The notes: generated by a model not told the origin, from the sequence alone. 64,000 nucleotides of DNA from Phycisphaerales bacterium (GCA_040217175.1 JAVJNT010000002.1:1186001-1250000), one strand, 5' to 3'; positions 1-11,618 are shown, numbered from the stretch's first letter. Translations and numbers: made by a program.

Positions 1-889
1 CGAGATCGTCGTCGGAATCCCCGGGATATCGGATCCACTCCAGGCAGAGCCCGTCGGGCGCGGCGGTAGGGCCGGCGCGGCGGCGGTCCTTGCTGGCCAG
101 GATCTCGGGCAGCTCGTCCGGCTCGATCCGGCCTCGCCCGACCTCGTGCAAGGTGCCGGCGATGATCCTGACCATGTTGTAGAGGAAGCCGCTGCCGGTG
201 ACCGTGAACCCCACGCGGTGCTCGCCGGTGCGCTCGACGGCCAGGTCGAAGATCGTGCGGACGGTGGACCGACGGTCGTGGTTGATCGGGGTCAGGGCGG
301 CGAAGTCGTGCTCGCCCACCAGGTGTTTCGCCGCTTCGGCCATGCGGGCCTCGTCGAGAGCGTGATGGGTGTGGGTGACGAAGCGGCGGTCGAAGAGCGG
401 CCTTTGATGGTGGTCGTGGAAGGCATAGGAGTATGCCTTGCGTTCGGCATCGCCGATGGGATTGAACGCCTCGTGCGTGGGTCGGGCGTGGGTGACGAGC
501 ACGTCGGGGGGCAGGCGGCCGTTGAGGGCCCGCACCAGGGGCTCGAGGCCGCGCTCGAGGGGCCAGCCGCCGCCGTGGCGGGCTGGGTCGGAGCCGTCCG
601 AACACGTAAACGAGGCGACCTGGCCCCGGGCATGGACGCCCGCGTCGGTCCGGCTGGCGCCCGTCAGCACCACCGGCTCTCGCACGACCTGGCGGACGGC
701 CTGCTCGACCACGGCCTGCACGGTGCGCAGGGCGACGCGGCCGGGCGGGGCCGGCAGCGACGGATCGGCGTGGTGGATGGCCGCTCCGGTGGCCGGCGGC
801 TGGCCGGGGTCGGGTGCCGGCGGTTCCTGCTTCTGCCAGCCGCAGAAGTCGGTGCCCTCGTAGGCGATGGTGAGGCAGTAGGTCGGCAC
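1..889 (-). CDS. truA: tRNA pseudouridine synthase A (3' end beyond window)
   Basis: Isomerises uridines 38-40 in the anticodon arm of tRNAs to pseudouridine. Read on the minus strand from a GTG at 889, the protein begins MPTYCLTIAYEGTDFCGWQ, the usual TruA opening, and carries the catalytic loop SRTDAGVHARGQ with the nucleophilic Asp at about residue 82. The conserved TVQ-type helix follows after an insertion of roughly 25-30 Pro/Ala-rich residues (about 22-52) that most family members lack. Later conserved blocks FNPIGDAERKAYSY, FAALTP and GSGFLYNMVRIIAG are present. The frame is open to base 1, so the last residues lie outside the window. The GTG start is chosen because the family N-terminus begins exactly there. 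Function is secure; the exact start is likely. Confidence 0.93.
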   Translation of the reverse strand, partial: MPTYCLTIAYEGTDFCGWQKQEPPAPDPGQPPATGAAIHHADPSLPAPPGRVALRTVQAVVEQAVRQVVREPVVLTGASRTDAGVHARGQVASFTCSDGSDPARHGGGWPLERGLEPLVRALNGRLPPDVLVTHARPTHEAFNPIGDAERKAYSYAFHDHHQRPLFDRRFVTHTHHALDEARMAEAAKHLVGEHDFAALTPINHDRRSTVRTIFDLAVERTGEHRVGFTVTGSGFLYNMVRIIAGTLHEVGRGRIEPDELPEILASKDRRRAGPTAAPDGLCLEWIRYPGDSDDDL

Positions 890-1018
890 GGGCTGAGGAT
901 ATTGGCCCACGGGCGGCCGGGCGGGCAATAGGCCGTCTGCGGCGGCGTTGGGCTGGCGTGGGCCGCGCTGGGGAGGCGGGGCCGGAACAACCGTGCGAGT
1001 TCTAGAGGAGCGTGAACG

Positions 1019-1480
1019 ATGATCAGGAACCTGACTCTCGTGTCGTGGCTTGCGGCGTGCCTGGTGACGGCGACCAGCGTCTTCGGCCAGATGGGCCCGC
1101 CCGATCCGGCCGACGTGGCCGCCCGCTGTGTGGCCAGCATGGAGGCCGCCAGCGACCGCACCGTCGGCGCCATCGGCGACACCACCGGCGCCACGGTCGA
1201 TCGCATCGCTCGGCTGGACGCCGCCGGCGCTCCCGACCGCGCCATCATCCGTGCGGGCGAGGACGGCATCAAGCGCGTCCGTCTCATCGGCCGCTTTGGT
1301 TCGGCCCGCATCACCAACATCGAGCGCCATTGCGTGCGCCTGCTCGTCCGCCTCGAGGCCGAGCGTGACCTGATCGCCCGCGTCCGCGGCGCCGCCGACG
1401 GCTTCCGCGAGGACGTCCGCAACGCCGTGCAGCGCGGCAGCGGCGCGATCCGCCAGGCCGTGGCCGACGCCATCGGCTGA
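1019..1480 (+). CDS. secreted alpha-helical protein of unknown function
   Basis: A 153-residue protein I do not recognise. The first ~24 residues (MIRNLTLVSWLAACLVTATSVFGQ) form a clear Sec signal peptide with an Ala/Gly-type cleavage site. The mature part is Ala/Arg/Asp-rich and predicted mostly helical, with two Cys residues (in AARCVAS and ERHCVRL) that could pair in the periplasm. A good ribosome binding site (GAGGAG) sits about 8 bases upstream of the ATG. It is monocistronic and followed by a strong terminator hairpin. No catalytic motif is visible. Confidence 0.75.
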   Translation: MIRNLTLVSWLAACLVTATSVFGQMGPPDPADVAARCVASMEAASDRTVGAIGDTTGATVDRIARLDAAGAPDRAIIRAGEDGIKRVRLIGRFGSARITNIERHCVRLLVRLEAERDLIARVRGAADGFREDVRNAVQRGSGAIRQAVADAIG

Positions 1481-1523
1481 GCAAGCCCGACAACAACCTC
1501 GGAGCCTCTACCTCTGAGAGATC

Positions 1524-1559
1524 GGCACCCCGCGCCTGGGGAGGGCGGGGTGCCGTTTT
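1524..1559 (+). terminator. rho-independent terminator
   Basis: A perfect 10-bp stem GGCACCCCGC (1524-1533) / GCGGGGTGCC (1545-1554) with an 11-base loop is followed by GTTTTGT. It lies just downstream of the secreted-protein gene that ends at 1480. Confidence 0.8.
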
Positions 1560-1672
1560 GTGTTGGTCTGGAGAGTCTGGGGCGTTCGCGGGCTGCCGGT
1601 GGTAACGGGGCCGTGCCCCGACGTGGTAGCTAATCTGGAGAGAGCAACTTCGAAGAGGAAAGGGAGCTGGCG

Positions 1673-2563
1673 ATGATCAAGCGTGGTGGTATTCTCGTGG
1701 CGGCGCTGGCGGCAAGCGCCCTTGGGCAGGACGGCATGATCATCGGCGGCAACCTCCAGCCGCGCGAGCTGGTTGAGATGAGCCGAACGAGCGGTAGCAC
1801 GGTCTCGATCGCGCCGGTGGGCGTGCAGCCGCAGGGCCTGGCGTACGACCCGGGGCGCGGGCGCCTGTATGCGGTCGATGCCGGCGCGAACTCGGTGTAC
1901 ACGATCGATCCGGTGACAGGCTCGACGGCGCTGCTCGCGCCGGTTGCTGGAGCGAGCAACGCCAACGGGCTGGCCTACGACCCCGGCCGCGACGTCATCT
2001 ACGTGAGCGACAACAACAACAACCGGCTGTACACGGTCGACCCCACGACGGGCAGTTCGGCCATCGTGGGCGTGCTCGTCGGCGCTAACGGGGTGGAGGG
2101 CCTGGCCTTCGACTGCGACACCAACACGCTCTACGGCATCAGCGACCTCACGAGTCGCATCATCGTGATCGATCCCGATACGGCCGCAGTCACCGAGCTT
2201 CCGCTCGTGCTGCCGGGAGCAAACCTGCGCGGCCTGGCATTCGATCGCTTTGAGCGAGCGCTCTACATCAGCGTCTCGGTCAGTGGCAGCTTCTACCGCG
2301 TCGACGTCGACACCCTCTCGCTCACGACGCTGGGCACCATCTCGCCGGCACGTGCGGTGCAGGGGCTGGCGGTTATCGACCCGGCGTGCGACGACTGCCG
2401 CGTCGACCTCGACGGCGACGGCCTGCTCACGATCTTCGACTTCCTCGAGTTCCAGAACCTGTTCGACGCGGGTGACCCTGCCGCCGACTTCGATGGTGAT
2501 GGCGAGCTGACGCTGTTCGACTTCCTGGCGTTCCAGAACGAGTTCGCGGCCGGGTGCGGGTGA
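1673..2563 (+). CDS. secreted YncE-like beta-propeller protein with GC-type dockerin tail
   Basis: 296 residues. A signal peptide (MIKRGGILVAALAASALGQ) precedes four to five propeller-like repeats of the pattern GLAYDPGRxxLYxVDxxxxxVYTIDPxTG, like those in YncE/NHL-type beta-propellers. The last ~55 residues are two tandem Ca-loop motifs (DLDGDGLLTIFDF and DFDGDGELTLFDF), each followed by an FQN segment, and the chain ends AGCG. This paired tail recurs on other exported proteins here (about 36.8, 41.4 and 46.6 kb) and is therefore likely a surface-anchoring or sorting module. The ATG at 1673 is preceded by AGGGAG. The role is probably an extracellular binding or scaffold protein; the ligand is unknown. 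Confidence 0.82.
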   Translation: MIKRGGILVAALAASALGQDGMIIGGNLQPRELVEMSRTSGSTVSIAPVGVQPQGLAYDPGRGRLYAVDAGANSVYTIDPVTGSTALLAPVAGASNANGLAYDPGRDVIYVSDNNNNRLYTVDPTTGSSAIVGVLVGANGVEGLAFDCDTNTLYGISDLTSRIIVIDPDTAAVTELPLVLPGANLRGLAFDRFERALYISVSVSGSFYRVDVDTLSLTTLGTISPARAVQGLAVIDPACDDCRVDLDGDGLLTIFDFLEFQNLFDAGDPAADFDGDGELTLFDFLAFQNEFAAGCG

Positions 2564-2609
2564 CGTTCGGCGTCGCGGCGGCGGCCCTTCCGTCTGCATA
2601 CCACTGAGC

Positions 2610-3140
2610 ATGCATGGACAGATCCTGACGCCCTGGATCTACCGCCGCTGGCGGTTCGACTTTCCGGCCGAGCTGTACCCGGCGGTCATCGAGCGGCTCC
2701 GCGGGCTGCCGGCGCGGGCCGACGCGCTTGCGGCGCGGCTCGGGTCCGGGCAGGCGACGAGAGCACCCGAGGACGGCTGGTCGGTCCAGCGGCACCTGGC
2801 GCACCTGGCCGACCTGGAGCGGTTACTCGCGCAGCGGCTCGATGCGTACGAGGCCGGGGTGGCCGTGCTGCCCGCCGCCGACATGCAGAACACGCGGACG
2901 GTGGAGGCCGACCACGACGCGCGGCCGCTGGCGGACGTGCTCGCCGACGTGCGCCGCGTGCGCGAGGCCTCGGTCGAACGGCTGGAGGCCTACCCGCGCG
3001 ACTTCTTCGCCCGCAGCGCGTGGCACGAGCGACTCGGCGTGCAGAAGCGCGTGGTGGATACGTGCGTGTTCTTCGCGGATCACGACGACCATCATCTGGC
3101 GCTGGCGGAGATGGTGCGGCGGCGCTGTATCACCAAATGA
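2610..3140 (+). CDS. DinB-superfamily protein
   Basis: 176 residues matching the DinB/YfiT four-helix-bundle fold: an N-terminal helix, a segment WSVQRHLAHLADLE with the first metal His, and a C-terminal HDDHHLALAEM block supplying two further His. The three-His pattern is the divalent-metal site of this superfamily, which includes thiol-dependent transferases such as bacillithiol or mycothiol S-transferases and many uncharacterised members. No signal peptide is visible, so it is cytoplasmic. It is monocistronic. The specific substrate cannot be inferred. Confidence 0.75.
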   Translation: MHGQILTPWIYRRWRFDFPAELYPAVIERLRGLPARADALAARLGSGQATRAPEDGWSVQRHLAHLADLERLLAQRLDAYEAGVAVLPAADMQNTRTVEADHDARPLADVLADVRRVREASVERLEAYPRDFFARSAWHERLGVQKRVVDTCVFFADHDDHHLALAEMVRRRCITK

Positions 3141-3197
3141 ACGAGCTCCTCGCGTGAGCGAGGGGGCAGAGGCGTTCAACGGTGTCGTAGCAATCGG

Positions 3198-3220
3198 GCC
3201 CCCCGCCTCACGGCGGGGGC
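3198..3220. terminator. GC-rich hairpin between convergent genes
   Basis: CCCCCGCC and GGCGGGGG pair around a short TCAC loop between the DinB-like gene and the oppositely oriented phenylalanine hydroxylase gene. On the plus strand it is followed by TCGTTGTTGG, a weak U-rich stretch, so it probably ends transcripts from both sides. Confidence 0.55.
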
Positions 3221-3230
3221 TCGTTGTTGG

Positions 3231-4079
3231 TCATGCGGCGGTGGTCTTCCGCGCATTCATCACCCGCTCCGCGTACTTGTTCATCGCATCGCGAAGCTGC
3301 TCGAAGCTGTCGAGCACGTAGAGGATCGGCTGGTAGTGGTCGATCTCGAAGGGCGTGTCGCACACGCGGTCGAGGTCGAAGTCGCGGCGGTCGACGTTCT
3401 TGCTGTGCAGCGCGTGCTCGCTCTCGCCCAGGCTGCTGATCAGCCCGCTGCCGTAGAGCTTGGTGCGGCCGTCTTCCTTGATGAGCCCGAACTCGACGGT
3501 GAACCAGAAGAGGCGGCCCAGCCGCTCGATGTGGTAGGGGTCCTCGCAGTGCAGGGCGGCCTTGCCGTAGGTCTGCAGGAACTCGGCGAACACGTCGTCG
3601 GCGTGCAGGGGCACATGGCCGAAGATGTCGTGGAAGATGTCCGGCTCGGGCAGGTAGTGCATCAGCCGCTTGGGCCGCATCGTGATGGTGGTGGGGAACT
3701 GGCGGTTGGCCAGGCAGGCAAAGAAGGCCTTAGCGGGCAGGTAGCCCGGCACGGGGCGGCTGGCCCAGCCGGTGCGTTGGGCCAGGTTGGCGTTGATGCT
3801 GGCGACCTCGGGCACGCTGTCGCCCGGCAGGCCGATGGCGCGCATGCCGTCGAGGAAGACCTTGGAGGCCTGGTGGTCGAGGGTCTTCATCCGCTCGTGG
3901 TACAGCGTTCGCCAGACCTCGTGGTTCTCGGCGGTGTACCGGTCCATGTGCTGGGTGATGTAGAACTTGTTGGTGTCGATATCAGCCGAGGGCTGGAAGG
4001 GCGCCTTGTCGGCGGCGGCCTGGGCCAGGCGGGCCTCGTCGCTGTCGATGACGCTGCTGTACTCGATGTCGCCTCGCAT
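3231..4079 (-). CDS. phhA: phenylalanine 4-monooxygenase (biopterin-dependent aromatic amino acid hydroxylase)
   Basis: Hydroxylates phenylalanine to tyrosine using tetrahydropterin, Fe(II) and O2. The 282-residue protein has the length of bacterial single-domain enzymes and contains the signature LPEPDIFHDIFGHVPLH, in which the two His are iron ligands, plus a downstream Glu in WFTVEFGL as the third ligand. SLGESEHAL and the FEIDHYQPILYVLDSFEQL region are also typical. The frame stays open upstream to 4370, but the ATG at 4079 gives the family-like N-terminus and the upstream peptide is Pro/Arg-rich shadow sequence. No pterin-4a-carbinolamine dehydratase gene is adjacent. The enzyme could serve tyrosine synthesis or phenylalanine catabolism. 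Confidence 0.93.
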   Translation of the reverse strand: MRGDIEYSSVIDSDEARLAQAAADKAPFQPSADIDTNKFYITQHMDRYTAENHEVWRTLYHERMKTLDHQASKVFLDGMRAIGLPGDSVPEVASINANLAQRTGWASRPVPGYLPAKAFFACLANRQFPTTITMRPKRLMHYLPEPDIFHDIFGHVPLHADDVFAEFLQTYGKAALHCEDPYHIERLGRLFWFTVEFGLIKEDGRTKLYGSGLISSLGESEHALHSKNVDRRDFDLDRVCDTPFEIDHYQPILYVLDSFEQLRDAMNKYAERVMNARKTTAA

Positions 4080-4374
4080 GGGTGCCTCCGGCTCTTTAGA
4101 TCGTGCCCGAAAGATGATACACGGCGTGCCTGGGGGGCTCCGGAGTCGATGGGAGGTCCGATAAATACCAATGTCGTCGCGACCCTTCGGCTTCTCGGAT
4201 TCGTAGTGCGGCCCGGCGGCAGATAGGATCGTGGCCAACCGACAGCGGTTGGCGGGATGTGCCGGGCTGGCGCATCGCTTTGAGCCGGTGGGACGGCCCG
4301 CCCGACGGGGCTCCGAGAGGGGAGGGCCCGGGCGCGAGGCCGGTTTCTTGAACAGATTCGAAGGAGGCACGAGG

Positions 4375-5799
4375 ATGCTCGGTCTGACAGGTCAGTTTGT
4401 CCCGGCAAGCCGCTGGGTGGTGGGCGTCGGCATCGCGGCGTCGGTCGGCATCGTCTCGCCGGCGATGGCCCAGCAGGGCGAGGTCGCCCGGCAGCGGCTC
4501 GAGGAGTCGCGCGAGGCCATCCGCAACCTCGAAACGCTGCAGTACGTCGGCAGCGTCGACAGCGAGGGCCCGCTGCTGGGCATGATCGAAGAGCTCAACG
4601 CCATCGTCTGGATGCAGAAGGTGGGCGAGGGCGAGTCGGCCGGCTGGAACCACCGCCGCCAGGGCTCGACGTCCGTTCGCAACCCGGCGACGGGCGAGAC
4701 CGAAACGGTCGAGTTCGACGTGGTCCGTGAGGGGCCAAACGTCACCTACATCGCCCACGACCTGCGAACCGTGTTCGAGCGGTTCCACCGGGCCGCCCGC
4801 CACCGCAGCATCACGGTGGCGCAGACGGGCTGGATCGGCGAGTTTGCCGACGACACACCGTTCGAGCGCGAGCTGACGTTGCCCGAGGTGACGCTGACGC
4901 TCGAGATCGGCGGCGACACCGTCGAGGGCGACGTGTGCGACGTGGTCGAAGTCGCGTACGGCGATCAGCGACAGGTCGTTCGGTGGTCGATCAGCCAAGA
5001 GACCGACCTGCCCCGCCGCAAGCACACGCGCCTGGGCACCGACAACATGCAGACGTACACGATCACGAACATCGCGGTCGACGATGAGCTGCCCGAAGAC
5101 ATCTTCGTGATGCCCACGCCCGAGGGCTACGCCAAGAACACCACCGTGCGCCGCAGCGCCCGCGACGTTGGCGCGCCCAGCGTGGTCCCGAGCTACCCGT
5201 CGGCCAAGCCCTTCACGGTGACCATCGCTGAGGGGCCGGGCAAGGGCGACGAGGTCAGCCTCGAGAGCCTGGCGGGCAACGTCGTGATCCTCGACTTCTG
5301 GACGGGCTGGTCGAGCACGTCGAAGGACTCGCGCAGCGACGTCCAGGCGCTGGCCGAGCAGTTCAAGGACGAGCCGGTCGAGGTCCTGAGCATGACCTGG
5401 CGCGAGCGAGGGCGTGTGAAGGCGGGCATCGATGCGTGGCGCGCGAGCAACGCGACCTACCCGCTGGTGACCGGTGCCGACGAGGTCGCCCTCGAGTATG
5501 CCGTGAGCAGCTTCCCGACGGTGTTCGTCATCACCAAGGACGGCAAGCTCGTGTTCACCATGTCCGAGTACAACGAAGAGACCTTCAAGAGCAGCATCGC
5601 CGAGGCGGTGCAGAAGGCGCTCGACGGCGGGTTCGACGCCGGCTCGGTGACGACCACGCAGATGGGCGGCAACCAGTCGGAAGTCAACCAGGGCAACGGC
5701 AACCAGACCACCGAGGAAGGTGGGAACCAGTCGGGCGGTAATCAGTCCGGCGGCAATCAGTCCGGTGGGAACCGGCCTGGTGGGAACAAGCCCCAGTAA
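4375..5799 (+). CDS. secreted TlpA/thioredoxin-fold protein lacking the CxxC cysteines
   Basis: 474 residues. A signal peptide ends near AMAQQ (residue 33). A middle domain (about 40-250) resembles the DUF2092-like lipoprotein-localisation fold often placed before TlpA domains in planctomycetes. A thioredoxin-like domain follows (about 275-425): VVILDFWTGW then SSTS at 313-316, where redox-active members have CxxC, and later SSFPTVFVITKDGKLV with the cis-Pro. Both cysteines are serines, so disulfide exchange is not expected. The C-terminus is a low-complexity tail of GGNQSGG repeats. The ATG at 4375 is preceded by AAGGAGG; the open frame to 4231 is ignored. Likely a periplasmic binding or structural domain rather than a reductase. 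Confidence 0.8.
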   Translation: MLGLTGQFVPASRWVVGVGIAASVGIVSPAMAQQGEVARQRLEESREAIRNLETLQYVGSVDSEGPLLGMIEELNAIVWMQKVGEGESAGWNHRRQGSTSVRNPATGETETVEFDVVREGPNVTYIAHDLRTVFERFHRAARHRSITVAQTGWIGEFADDTPFERELTLPEVTLTLEIGGDTVEGDVCDVVEVAYGDQRQVVRWSISQETDLPRRKHTRLGTDNMQTYTITNIAVDDELPEDIFVMPTPEGYAKNTTVRRSARDVGAPSVVPSYPSAKPFTVTIAEGPGKGDEVSLESLAGNVVILDFWTGWSSTSKDSRSDVQALAEQFKDEPVEVLSMTWRERGRVKAGIDAWRASNATYPLVTGADEVALEYAVSSFPTVFVITKDGKLVFTMSEYNEETFKSSIAEAVQKALDGGFDAGSVTTTQMGGNQSEVNQGNGNQTTEEGGNQSGGNQSGGNQSGGNRPGGNKPQ

Positions 5800-5827
5800 G
5801 CAGGACTCCATCTGATCTACAAGCGAA

Positions 5828-5864
5828 AACGCCCGCGGCCGGGAAGGTCGCGGGCGTTCTTGTT
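5828..5864. terminator. bidirectional rho-independent terminator
   Basis: A perfect 10-bp stem AACGCCCGCG (5828-5837) / CGCGGGCGTT (5849-5858) is followed on the plus strand by CTTGTTT and preceded by an A-rich stretch, so it works for the convergent genes on both sides. Confidence 0.8.
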
Positions 5865-5881
5865 TGGGCAGCTTCGACGGC

Positions 5882-8629
<2,748 letters not shown>

Positions 8630-8774
8630 CGCGTCCTATACTCGGCTTTTGGTTGGATACTCGCCAGGCCCCATCGCACGATGCGGGCCTGCCTAGCGTG
8701 AAGGTTTGCCGCTGGAAAGCCGGGCGGCAGGTTTTCGATCGCTCGGAGTTGGATCTTAGAGGACCTATTCGCCT

Positions 8775-9998
8775 TTGACGAGCGCACCATCCGAATCCAT
8801 CCCTGCGCAGGCAGCTCCGGCGTGCCCGTTCGACGCCCTCGCGAGGTTCGACGATGAACGTCCGATAGCCGCCATCGTCCGGGGCGATCGGGCCAGCATT
8901 CACCCTGCTTGCGGCTGGCAGGACGTGCAACCGGACGCGTTGACGCCCCGCGGCGACGGCGCCTTCGTCGGCTGCGTTGCCTACGAGATCGGCCACACGC
9001 TCGAGCCCACCAGCACAGCCGCGCGCCCCGGCTTGCCTGGCGCGGGGGCGCACCCCGACGCCGCATGGGGATTCGGCGGATGGACCTCGATCGGTGGCGG
9101 CGCGTCGCTTGCTGCCGATGGGCCGCGAAGCTCGTATCGGTTGGGTCCGCTGAGGAGTGCGTGGGGAAGGCACGGCTACGAACACGCCGTCGCCCGCGCC
9201 GTCGAGCTCATCCACGCCGGCGACGTCTACCAGGTCAACCTGACGCACGCGCTGGTCGGCCGCTTCGAGGGCTCGACGCGGGCGCTCTTCGCCGATCTCG
9301 CACGGCTCGCGTCGCCGGCCATGGGCTGCTACCTGGAGCTGCCTCCGCTCGCCAATGGTCGCCGGCGGGCGATCCTGAGCCTCAGCCCCGAGTTGCTGGT
9401 GCGCTACGACGCCGCGACGCGCACGCTGACGACCGAGCCCATGAAGGGCACGCGACCCGCAACCGACGCGGGTCTCGTCGATCTGAAACATGCCGAGAAG
9501 GACAAGGCCGAGCTGGCGATGATCGTCGACCTCATGCGCAACGACCTCGGCCGCGTCAGCGACGTCGGCTCAGTGCGCGTCGACGAGTCGCGCATGCTCG
9601 TCCGACATGGACCGATCGATGGCGGCGTCTGGCAGGCGAGTGCGCGTGTCACCGGTCGCTTGCGCGACGGCGTCACGCTCGACGACGTCTTGCGCGCCAT
9701 CCTGCCGGCCGGCTCCATCACCGGCGCCCCGAAAGTGCGCGCGATGCAGGTGATCCACGAGATGGAGCCCACGCCGCGTGGGCCATACTGCGGCGCCATC
9801 GGCGTCATCGATGAGCACGGCAACGCCGAGCTGGCCGTGGGCATCCGCACGGCGGTGGTGGTGGGCAACGAACTGCGATACTCGGTGGGCGCCGGCATCG
9901 TGGCCCAGAGCAACCCGGCCGCGGAGTGGGCGGAGACGCTCGCCAAGGCCGGCCCGCTCCGGGCCATCGGCGCCATCATCGAGGACGACGCCTCGTGA
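8775..9998 (+). CDS. pabB: aminodeoxychorismate synthase component I
   Basis: Uses chorismate and ammonia (from a PabA-type glutaminase) to make 4-amino-4-deoxychorismate for folate. The 407-residue protein has the chorismate-utilising core: YEHAVARAVELIHAGDVYQVNL, the EPMKGTRP loop with the PabB-specific Lys (as in PIKGTRP of known PabB), ELAMIVDLMRNDLGRV, LPAGSITGAPK and GPYCGAIG. The N-terminal ~120 residues are short relative to E. coli PabB. The start is TTG at 8775; no earlier start fits. The stop overlaps the GTG of the following Nudix gene, indicating translational coupling. No pabA is adjacent. Confidence 0.93.
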   Translation: MTSAPSESIPAQAAPACPFDALARFDDERPIAAIVRGDRASIHPACGWQDVQPDALTPRGDGAFVGCVAYEIGHTLEPTSTAARPGLPGAGAHPDAAWGFGGWTSIGGGASLAADGPRSSYRLGPLRSAWGRHGYEHAVARAVELIHAGDVYQVNLTHALVGRFEGSTRALFADLARLASPAMGCYLELPPLANGRRRAILSLSPELLVRYDAATRTLTTEPMKGTRPATDAGLVDLKHAEKDKAELAMIVDLMRNDLGRVSDVGSVRVDESRMLVRHGPIDGGVWQASARVTGRLRDGVTLDDVLRAILPAGSITGAPKVRAMQVIHEMEPTPRGPYCGAIGVIDEHGNAELAVGIRTAVVVGNELRYSVGAGIVAQSNPAAEWAETLAKAGPLRAIGAIIEDDAS

Positions 9999-10483
9999 GC
10001 CAGATCCTGGCCGACCTTGTCGATGCGTACGTGCTGCGCGAGCGCGAGTCGGTCGAGTTCCTCCAGCTCCGCCGAGTTGCCCAGCCGATGGCCGGCACGT
10101 GGCAGCCGGTGATGGGACACGTCGAGGCGCATGAGACCGCGGTGACCACGGTCGTGCGCGAGCTGGCCGAAGAGGTCGGGCTTCGGCCAGGCGACGATGC
10201 GTGGCTCAGCTTTTGGCAGCTCGAAGAGGTGCACCCCTACTTCGTCGCGGCGCTCGATGCCGTGGTGCTCTCGCCACGGTTCGCGGTACTGGTCGAGAGC
10301 GCGTGGGAGCCGGACATCTCGAACGAGGACGCGCACGATGCGCACCGGTGGGTGCCGGCGTCGCGCGTCGAGCATGAGTTCTTGTGGCCCGGCCAGTGGC
10401 GCGCGTGCGCCGAGGCCGAGCGATTGATCGCTACGCGCGGATCCGGGCTCGAGCGGGCGTTGCGGCTGCGTCCCGAGGCGTGA
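9995..10483 (+). CDS. Nudix hydrolase, candidate dihydroneopterin triphosphate pyrophosphatase
   Basis: 162 residues with a perfect Nudix box at residues 41-63: G-x5-E-x7-R-E-L-A-E-E-V-G-L, the Mg-binding catalytic helix for hydrolysing X-linked nucleoside diphosphates. The start is GTG at 9995, overlapping the pabB stop by four bases (GTGA). Its coupling to a folate gene and the features WQPVMGHVE and HPYFVAALD recall E. coli NudB, which removes pyrophosphate from dihydroneopterin triphosphate in folate synthesis. That substrate is inference from context; other nucleotides remain possible. Its 3' end overlaps the convergent GT2 gene by 53 bases. Confidence 0.82.
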   Translation: MSQILADLVDAYVLRERESVEFLQLRRVAQPMAGTWQPVMGHVEAHETAVTTVVRELAEEVGLRPGDDAWLSFWQLEEVHPYFVAALDAVVLSPRFAVLVESAWEPDISNEDAHDAHRWVPASRVEHEFLWPGQWRACAEAERLIATRGSGLERALRLRPEA

Positions 10484-11618
10484 CCGCCGCGGGCTCGAGG
10501 CCCGGCATGAGCGGAAACGCGTCGGCCTCGATCCCCAGGATGCGTGGCGCTTCGACCCACGGCGCGAGCGTCCGGGCCCCGAGCCCGCGACCATGCATCT
10601 CGGCGAGCGCGTCGAGCATCGGGCCGGGCGAGAGCGTGCCGATGACCAGGCGTTCGGCGTCTCTTGTCTCGTCGACGATCTCGACGCCCGCCTCGGTGAT
10701 CGCCCGGCGAACGGCCCAGGCGTGCTTGCCCTCGTGTACGAGCCGCGCGGTCTCGAAGCGATCGGTCGCGAGGGCCTGATCGACGGCCTCTCGCGCGTGG
10801 TAGAGCCCGACGAAGCGTTCGAAGTGGTGCTCGCTCATCGGCCGGCGCTCGAGCGTGTGGCGGATGGTGCGCAGCTCGGCGAGGCCCTGCCTGAAGCCCT
10901 CGACGGCGTTCTCCTTGTCGGCGATCCAGGCGCACCGCCGGACGTGGTCTCGCCGCAGGAACGCACGGTCGCGTGCGGGCGTCGTGCGTTCGATGATGAC
11001 GCCCTGGTTGCGCGTCAACAGCCGGATCATGCGGTTCAGGTCGCGATTGGTCGAGGTCTTGTGGTGCAGCACGCGGAACCACGGGCTGAACACCAGCCGC
11101 CAGCCCGCGTCGATCAGGCGGGCACACAAGTCCGGCTCCTCGGCGGCGAAAAAGAAGCCCTCGTCGTAGCCGCCCGCGTCGAGGTACGCCTGCCGGCGCA
11201 CGGCCGCGCCGCAGCCCACGAGCACCTCGGGCAGCCCGCCGCGCTCGCGCGAGCCATCGGGCAGGGTGATGTCGGCCATCACGGCGGCCACGTCGTCGGC
11301 GGTCCGTTCGAGGACGTGCAGGTGGCCCAGGTCCAGCGGCGCGCTGTCGTCGTCGAGCATGATGAGCCAGTCGTGCTCGGCCTGCGCCGCCGCGTGGTTG
11401 CGCGCCGAGGCGGCCATGTTGCGGTCGAGCCGGACCACACGCACCGGGAGAGACGTCTCCGGCAGCGTGTCGCGCACCGGCACGTCCGATGCATTGTCGG
11501 CGATGACGACCTCGACGGGGCTCGACGCATGGCGGTGCAACGCATCGAGCGTGCGCAGCGTGGCGGCCAGTTCGGCCGGCCGGTTGCGCGTGCACGTGAC
11601 GTAGGAGACGGCGGTCAT
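10431..11618 (-). CDS. family 2 glycosyltransferase
   Basis: 395 residues. The N-terminal GT-A domain begins MTAVSYVTCTRNRPAELAATL, shows VVIADNASD and the nucleotide-sugar DxD region WLIMLDDDSAPLD, and later GGYDEGFFFAAEEPDLCARL, which matches the acceptor/ED motif of GT2 enzymes. A C-terminal region of about 150 residues has no motif I recognise. The ATG at 11618 overlaps the stop of the preceding nucleotidyltransferase/kinase gene as ATGA, so the two are co-translated. It likely adds a sugar to an envelope glycan. Longer readings of this frame extend upstream through the neighbouring gene and are shadow. Confidence 0.88.
   Translation of the reverse strand: MTAVSYVTCTRNRPAELAATLRTLDALHRHASSPVEVVIADNASDVPVRDTLPETSLPVRVVRLDRNMAASARNHAAAQAEHDWLIMLDDDSAPLDLGHLHVLERTADDVAAVMADITLPDGSRERGGLPEVLVGCGAAVRRQAYLDAGGYDEGFFFAAEEPDLCARLIDAGWRLVFSPWFRVLHHKTSTNRDLNRMIRLLTRNQGVIIERTTPARDRAFLRRDHVRRCAWIADKENAVEGFRQGLAELRTIRHTLERRPMSEHHFERFVGLYHAREAVDQALATDRFETARLVHEGKHAWAVRRAITEAGVEIVDETRDAERLVIGTLSPGPMLDALAEMHGRGLGARTLAPWVEAPRILGIEADAFPLMPGLEPAAVTPRDAAATPARARIRA

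Noticed and set aside
5641-5796. Short repeats at the 3' end of the thioredoxin-fold gene considered as a CRISPR or minisatellite
   Set aside because: They are in-frame codons for a GGNQSGG protein tail; no spacer-repeat structure.
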